Assembly (NCBI GenBank): GCA_021780795.1
Contig: JAJXYA010000158.1
Span: forward strand, 1-9,995
Length of the DNA: 9,995 nt
Direction: 5' to 3'
DNA from: Bacillota bacterium
GTDB lineage: Bacteria; Bacillota_A; Clostridia; Clostridiales; Clostridiaceae
In this document: in pieces, positions 6,726 to 9,995 of the stretch
Layout: each line of letters begins with the position of its first letter
How positions within the stretch are numbered: position 1 is the first letter of the stretch
Position numbers and translations under genes: made by a program
The notes under the pieces: generated by a model
The model's database searches: none
Told to the model about the DNA's origin: nothing
What the model saw: the letters and a program-made list of their open reading frames with translations, nothing else

Positions 6726-9020
6726 TTATTTTTTACCACTATATTTCTTTAATTCCTTGTTAATTGCAGTCATTATCTGTTCGAAGTTCGTATCAGAAGT
6801 TCCCATTAGTATCCCGATTGCATCTTCTATAGTGGTCATAGTGTATATATGAAAGTTCCCATTTTTAATTTCTCTCTCAACTTCTTCATTTAAAACCAAG
6901 TCTTCTGCATTAGACAACGGTATGGCTACGCCTTTGTCTTTTACTGTATCTAAAGCTTTGCATATTCCAAAAAAGCCTTCTATTTTCTCATTTACTCCTC
7001 CTATAGGTTGAACATCACCAAATTGATTTACCGAACCTGTGACGGCTATATTCTGCTTTATAGGTATTTTACTTAGAGCTGAAAGCATACATATTATTTC
7101 AGCAACTGAAGCACTATCTCCATCTATTTTGCCGTAAATTTGTTCAAAACTTAAGTGGAAATCTACTGGTAGTTTATTAAATCCCCCATTAATAGTACTT
7201 ATATATCCCTTTAAAATGTTAATAGATTTACTGTGGATATTTCCACTTAGATTGCTTTCTTGTTGAACATCTATAATATTCCCTTCACCCCTATAACAAC
7301 AGCAAGTAATCTTTATTGGCTTGCCAAAGCTAAAATATCCTGTATCAATTACTGATAATCCATTTACTTGCCCAATTCTACTATTTGAAACGTCAATAAG
7401 CATTTTCTTCTCAATATAATTATTTAGAATCTCCTTTTCCATAATGTCTTTTTTATAACCTATCTCAATTACATCTGCTTCACTAATCTCTTCTTTACGT
7501 TCTTCTTTAACCTTATTGTTTGATAAGGTTAATAACTTATTTATTTCATATTTGTCATAGTATATTTTTTTTCTACTCTGAGATTTTCGTGATAAAATCT
7601 TTGCTACTTCTCTTATAGCTCCTTTCGTAGGGAACTTAAAATTATTTTCACTACAAATTTTATTTATCTCATATACAAAAGAGGTCTTTAAAGCATTGTC
7701 TATATTCTGTATTGGATTGCATTCTGCTTTTATGGTGAAAATTTTTCTAAAGTCTTCATCATAATTATAAAGTAAGTCGTAAGTCTCATAATCCCCAATA
7801 AGAATTATCTTCACTTTAATTGGTATGGGTTCTGGTTTTAAGGTACTTAAGGAAACGAGTTCATAAAGGTTTCTGTTATAAGACACATCAACCTCTTCTG
7901 TTAACAATGATTTTTTTAAATAATAGTAAGCTGAAGGATTGCTTAGCAAATTATTTATTCTAATTAACAAACACCCTTCATTTGCTCTTAACATGCTACC
8001 ACTTTTTATAAATCCTATATCTGTAGAATAAACTCCATTGTGATTTTCATATTCTATATTACCTAGTAAGTTTATTAAATTAGGATCTTGTTCAAATATT
8101 ACTGGTGGAATTTGATTTTTACTGTTATCTACAATTACATTTACAACATATTTATATATAATTTCATTTATTTTTTCCTCATCCTCATCATAGCTTAAAG
8201 AGTAATTTTCTATAAGTTTTTTTTCAATATCATTGCATACTATATCAAAATAATTTTGTACAGCTTCATCTTCAGTAAACATATTTTTATATTCTTCTTT
8301 TAAATCATTCATTTCATCTTTATAATATACTTCCATTATTTGTCTAATTTTATCTAAGTCCTTTGCTTCAATATCTTTTAATTCCTCTAATATTTCTTTA
8401 GCTTTATCTTTTAAAATACCTACTGTATCTAAAATCGTTTCTTTTCTCTCTTTATCTAAGGTGTCATATTCGCTTTCAGTCATTTCTTTCCCGCTACTTA
8501 AAGGTATGAATGTAAATCCATTATTAGTGGATTTTATATCAAAGCCTTTTTCTTTTGCCATATCTATCAGTTTAGCTATTAACTCATTTCTTTTCTTTTG
8601 AATGTTTTCCTGAATTTCTTCTTTTTCTTTATTTGTAGAATTATTATAAAATTGAAATGTGCACTCTAAATACTCATTCTGCAACTCTTCAATTGTCTCT
8701 TTTAGCTTATTGCCTCCCCCATTACTGACAAAAATGGGTTTAGGTATTTTTTCATCTTCATATAACACATAACAAATATCTTTTGGTTTGCTCCTGTTTT
8801 GGAAGTTTTTATTTACATATTTCATAATATCTTTAAGGGTTTCTTTTGAAAAATCGTCTATTAAATAAATATTAAAACCCTCTTTATCTATACTGAGGGC
8901 AGTTTTAATATTTTCTATTACATCAAAATATTGCGGCATAGTATCTAATGTTTCTCTTGCGCTTGTATCTTCAATATCGAATTCATAAATAATATCCTTT
9001 GGAGTTAATTCCCTATTCAT
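6726..9020 (-). CDS. Lon-type protease with degenerate AAA+ motifs (LonB/LonC-like)
   Basis: The C-terminal Lon (S16) protease domain (about 540-745) has the catalytic Ser in DGDSAS (Ser636) and Lys in GGVNEK (Lys679), 43 residues apart as in E. coli Lon. The N-terminal 500 residues align by pattern with the LonB/YcbZ-type AAA+ region, including a long Lys/Glu-rich helical insertion (about 105-250) and the block PPVIFEQDPNLINLLGNIEY (305-324). No Walker A GxxxxGK[ST] is present: the expected place reads GFNIYLIDDFSKE (48-60). The Walker B place reads GCLLIRINNLL (349-359), without the acidic residue. This resembles LonC-type ATP-independent proteases; substrate unknown. It could instead be a regulatory homologue like E. 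coli YcbZ. The ATG at 9020 follows a strong AAAGGAGGAGG. A TATAAT (9049-9044) lies close upstream but without a good -35. Single gene, divergent from the small gene at 9271. Confidence 0.88.
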   Translation of the reverse strand: MNRELTPKDIIYEFDIEDTSARETLDTMPQYFDVIENIKTALSIDKEGFNIYLIDDFSKETLKDIMKYVNKNFQNRSKPKDICYVLYEDEKIPKPIFVSNGGGNKLKETIEELQNEYLECTFQFYNNSTNKEKEEIQENIQKKRNELIAKLIDMAKEKGFDIKSTNNGFTFIPLSSGKEMTESEYDTLDKERKETILDTVGILKDKAKEILEELKDIEAKDLDKIRQIMEVYYKDEMNDLKEEYKNMFTEDEAVQNYFDIVCNDIEKKLIENYSLSYDEDEEKINEIIYKYVVNVIVDNSKNQIPPVIFEQDPNLINLLGNIEYENHNGVYSTDIGFIKSGSMLRANEGCLLIRINNLLSNPSAYYYLKKSLLTEEVDVSYNRNLYELVSLSTLKPEPIPIKVKIILIGDYETYDLLYNYDEDFRKIFTIKAECNPIQNIDNALKTSFVYEINKICSENNFKFPTKGAIREVAKILSRKSQSRKKIYYDKYEINKLLTLSNNKVKEERKEEISEADVIEIGYKKDIMEKEILNNYIEKKMLIDVSNSRIGQVNGLSVIDTGYFSFGKPIKITCCCYRGEGNIIDVQQESNLSGNIHSKSINILKGYISTINGGFNKLPVDFHLSFEQIYGKIDGDSASVAEIICMLSALSKIPIKQNIAVTGSVNQFGDVQPIGGVNEKIEGFFGICKALDTVKDKGVAIPLSNAEDLVLNEEVEREIKNGNFHIYTMTTIEDAIGILMGTSDTNFEQIMTAINKELKKYSGKK

Positions 9021-9186
9021 ATTCCTCCTCCTTTCAATCCTTTATTATATTAATATTCTTAAATTATGAATTTAGGAACAAATATTATCATTAAGAAATA
9101 ATAATATTTTCTAAATTTATGCATATATATATTTTTTTCTCATGAAGTTTTTATTATAAATATTAAAAATAGACTTTTTTTAATAC

Positions 9187-9215
9187 TTGAGTTAAATTCA
9201 AACATAAGATATAAT
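9187..9215 (+). promoter_or_regulatory. Sigma-A promoter of the small basic-protein gene
   Basis: TTGAGT (9187-9192) and a perfect TATAAT (9210-9215) are 17 bases apart. Transcription should start near 9222, leaving about 49 bases of leader. The -10 overlaps an in-frame ATG at 9214, which therefore cannot be the translation start of this transcript. Confidence 0.8.
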
Positions 9216-9270
9216 GAGTTTATTGAATTTTTATATTTTTTATAATTTTTATTGTGAAGGAGTAATACTG

Positions 9271-9684
9271 ATGGGATTTAAAGACAAATTGACTAATAGC
9301 TATACACAAGCTTATTTAAAAAGATATGGTGATAGACTTACTCAAGCACAAGGTAGGGTTCTATCAGTCAAAGTAGAAGAAAAAAGTTATCTAAAAATAC
9401 TTTATAAATTAACAGTAACTATCTTAGTAAAGGCCGACGGAAGTAAATCTATTGCTAAGTGTGTGTTTAAGAAAAGACGTTGGTTCAAAAAAATCAACTT
9501 TATTTCAGTACTTCAAGGACATTCTGTTATAATTCAAGGAATGAAGGGCAAAAAAGGAAAAGAGCACAGAGAGCAAATCCAAATTGTAAACATTAGAAAT
9601 ATGACTACAAAGAAGGACTTGGTTCCAGTGCAAGGAAATGCACCAAAAGTGCAAAGAGTAAGATCTGATAGACGTTTTAAATAA
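9271..9684 (+). CDS. Uncharacterised small, highly basic protein, possible OB-like fold
   Basis: I do not recognise a named family. The protein is 137 residues with about 33 Lys/Arg against 9 Asp/Glu by my count, no membrane segment and no signal peptide, so it is cytoplasmic and could bind RNA, DNA or ribosomes. After a short helical start (MGFKDKLTNSYTQAYLKRYG) the pattern is beta-rich: GRVLSV (28-33), YKLTVTILVK (45-54), a basic hairpin with FKKRRWFKK (66-74), SVIIQG (85-90), a Lys/Gly turn (91-97) and IQIVNIRNM (103-111). That succession resembles an OB fold, which is inference. The tail (120-137) is basic and probably disordered. The start is ATG at 9271, with AAGGAG 8 bases upstream; an in-frame ATG at 9214 lies inside the promoter's -10. 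It is a single-gene unit ending at the 9685-9717 terminator. Confidence 0.75.
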   Translation: MGFKDKLTNSYTQAYLKRYGDRLTQAQGRVLSVKVEEKSYLKILYKLTVTILVKADGSKSIAKCVFKKRRWFKKINFISVLQGHSVIIQGMKGKKGKEHREQIQIVNIRNMTTKKDLVPVQGNAPKVQRVRSDRRFK

Positions 9685-9717
9685 AAAAAGCTATATGACT
9701 TTGTCATATAGCTTTTT
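9685..9717. terminator. Bidirectional terminator after the small basic-protein gene
   Basis: AAAAAGCTATATGAC (9685-9699) and its exact inverse (9703-9717) form a 15-bp stem with a 3-base loop directly after the stop codon. The plus strand ends in five T. The minus strand ends in seven T followed by ATTT, an even better tract, so it also suits the minus-strand gene arriving from the right. Confidence 0.93.
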
Positions 9718-9728
9718 AAATCTATAAT
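9701..9728 (+). promoter_or_regulatory. Possible promoter for the candidate structured RNA
   Basis: TTGTCA (9701-9706, five of six matches) and a perfect TATAAT (9723-9728) are 16 bases apart. The -35 lies in the loop and 3' arm of the preceding terminator. Predicted transcription would begin near 9735, right at the base of the hairpin block. The match is good, but AT-rich DNA yields TATAAT often. Confidence 0.4.
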
Positions 9729-9735
9729 ATAAGTA

Positions 9736-9842
9736 AATATTTAACGGGATTTCTGTAGGAAAACGGCCTTCAGAAGTCGTTAATATTGCAGAACCATAGG
9801 TACTGAACAGTTGCGTAGGTGATAGTAGCTAAGGTGGTTATG
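9736..9842 (+). ncRNA. Candidate structured RNA of unknown class
   Basis: A block of about 107 bases without a credible reading frame. G+C is about 45% by my count over 9745-9837, well above the AT-rich flanks. A long imperfect hairpin spans 9736-9787: AATATT-(T)-AACG pairs with CGTTAATATT, then after an internal loop TTCTG pairs with CAGAA and AGG with CCT, capped by AAAACGG. A second CAGAA at 9790-9794 could compete for the same TTCTG. Further right AACCAT (9792-9797) can pair with GTGGTT (9834-9839), enclosing ACT-GAAC-AGT (9802-9811). Single-stranded parts are purine-rich on the plus strand, which favours that strand. It could equally be the 3' untranslated region of the minus-strand ATPase gene or a dispersed repeat. 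I cannot match it to a known RNA family. Confidence 0.5.
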
Positions 9843-9864
9843 ATTTAATGCTTGTGCATTAAAT
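9843..9864. repeat. Perfect hairpin over the stop codon of the right-edge gene
   Basis: ATTTAATGC (9843-9851) and GCATTAAAT (9856-9864) are perfectly inverted around the four-base loop TTGT. It includes the stop codon (9847-9845) and last codons of the minus-strand gene. No T-tract follows on either strand, so it is not a terminator alone. It may close the candidate RNA on its 3' side or protect the end of the ATPase transcript. Confidence 0.5.
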
Positions 9865-9995
9865 ATAAGTACAAACTATTTATAAAGGAAATAATACCAG
9901 AGAAAAATAAAATAATTGACCATTGACCGAAATTAAGTGGTATTGTATGAAATACTCTTTGAAATAATGGAATATACACTATGCTTATTAACATA
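9845..9995 (-). CDS. P-type cation-transporting ATPase, C-terminal end (cut by window edge)
   Basis: The last 49 codons of a minus-strand gene that enters from the right, ending in TAA at 9847-9845. The visible sequence MLISIVYIPLFQRVFHTIPL continues NFGQWSIILFFSGI and ends LYLYLMHKH. It matches the end of the cation-ATPase C-terminal membrane domain: a helix ending in YIP, then a short loop with F at the family position and L..W before the last membrane helix. Calcium pumps of the PMR1/YloB/SERCA type end this way; they move cations across the membrane by ATP-driven phosphorylation of an aspartate, which is outside the window. The Met at 9994 is an internal residue, not a start. Transcription would run through the candidate RNA block to the terminator at 9717-9685. 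The ion cannot be told from this piece. Confidence 0.72.
   Translation of the reverse strand, partial: MLISIVYIPLFQRVFHTIPLNFGQWSIILFFSGIISFINSLYLYLMHKH

Noticed and set aside
9021..9120. Possible sporulation (sigma-E- or sigma-G-like) promoter ahead of the Lon-like gene
   Set aside because: Partial matches such as CATAATTT and GCATA occur, but spacing or the second element is wrong in each case; in such AT-rich DNA this is not supportable.
9214..9270. ATG at 9214 as the start of the small basic-protein gene
   Set aside because: It overlaps the TATAAT -10 element of the likely promoter, so it would not be in the transcript, and it has no ribosome binding site.
9691..9828. Minus-strand open frame of 45 codons across the candidate RNA and terminator (containing TTSEGRFPTEIPL)
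   Set aside because: It is bounded upstream by an in-frame stop, has no ATG, GTG or TTG start and no ribosome binding site, and runs into the terminator hairpin. A structured RNA or 3' UTR explains the block better.
9923..9951. TTGACC-17-TATGAA promoter-like pair on the plus strand, next to a tandem ATTGACC repeat
   Set aside because: It lies inside the coding end of the minus-strand P-type ATPase and would drive only antisense RNA; the repeat is two 7-base copies and likely chance.
9719..9995. Group II intron, T-box leader or c-di-GMP riboswitch at the right edge
   Set aside because: Short resemblances (such as AAGGTGG to the T-box core) were seen, but the required conserved cores (intron domain V, AGGGTGG-ACCGCG, GEMM tetraloop and receptor) are absent.
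1..9995. CRISPR arrays, insertion sequences, tRNA or rRNA genes
   Set aside because: I saw no regularly spaced long direct repeats, no transposase frames or terminal repeats with target duplications, and no tRNA-like cloverleaf or rRNA sequence.

Overview
The window is a low-GC stretch (roughly 30% G+C by eye) that looks like a chromosomal region of a spore-forming Clostridium or close relative. The evidence is the mraZ-rsmH-ftsL-spoVD-murE gene order, clostridial protein sequences, AAGGAGG-type ribosome binding sites, a canonical sigma-A promoter ahead of ychF, and frequent TTG/GTG starts. I cannot name the species from the sequence alone.

Layout. Positions 1-5250 are the start of the division and cell wall (dcw) cluster, all on the minus strand and read right to left: mraZ (5250-4822), rsmH (4808-3876), ftsL (3857-3363), spoVD-type class B penicillin-binding protein (3264-1075), then murE (771 leftward, cut by the window edge). 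The first three genes are packed within 13-18 bases of each other. The ftsL-spoVD gap (97 bases) and spoVD-murE gap (303 bases) are wider and rich in inverted repeats. The mraZ leader carries four 10-bp-spaced copies of an AAAGTGG-like box plus a fifth copy, the expected operator for MraZ autoregulation.

Divergent from mraZ is ychF (5562-6659, plus strand), with a near-perfect promoter and a 17-bp-stem terminator. That terminator is shared with the convergent gene at 6726-9020 (minus strand), a Lon-type protease that keeps the Ser-Lys catalytic dyad but seems to have lost the ATPase Walker motifs. Divergent from it is a small, very basic protein of unknown function (9271-9684, plus strand), whose start can be fixed by its promoter and ribosome binding site. 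It ends at a bidirectional terminator.

The right edge holds two things with no long open frame. One is the last 49 codons of a minus-strand gene whose product ends like a P-type cation ATPase (9995-9845). Between its stop and the terminator lies a roughly 110-base, G+C-elevated, hairpin-rich block (about 9736-9842), which I regard as a candidate structured RNA and the most interesting unexplained signal here.

Functionally, the left half makes a coherent cell envelope and division programme: a transcriptional regulator, an rRNA methylase, a divisome protein, a transpeptidase and a peptidoglycan precursor ligase. The right half is a set of separately transcribed genes for a translation-associated ATPase, a protease and an ion pump.
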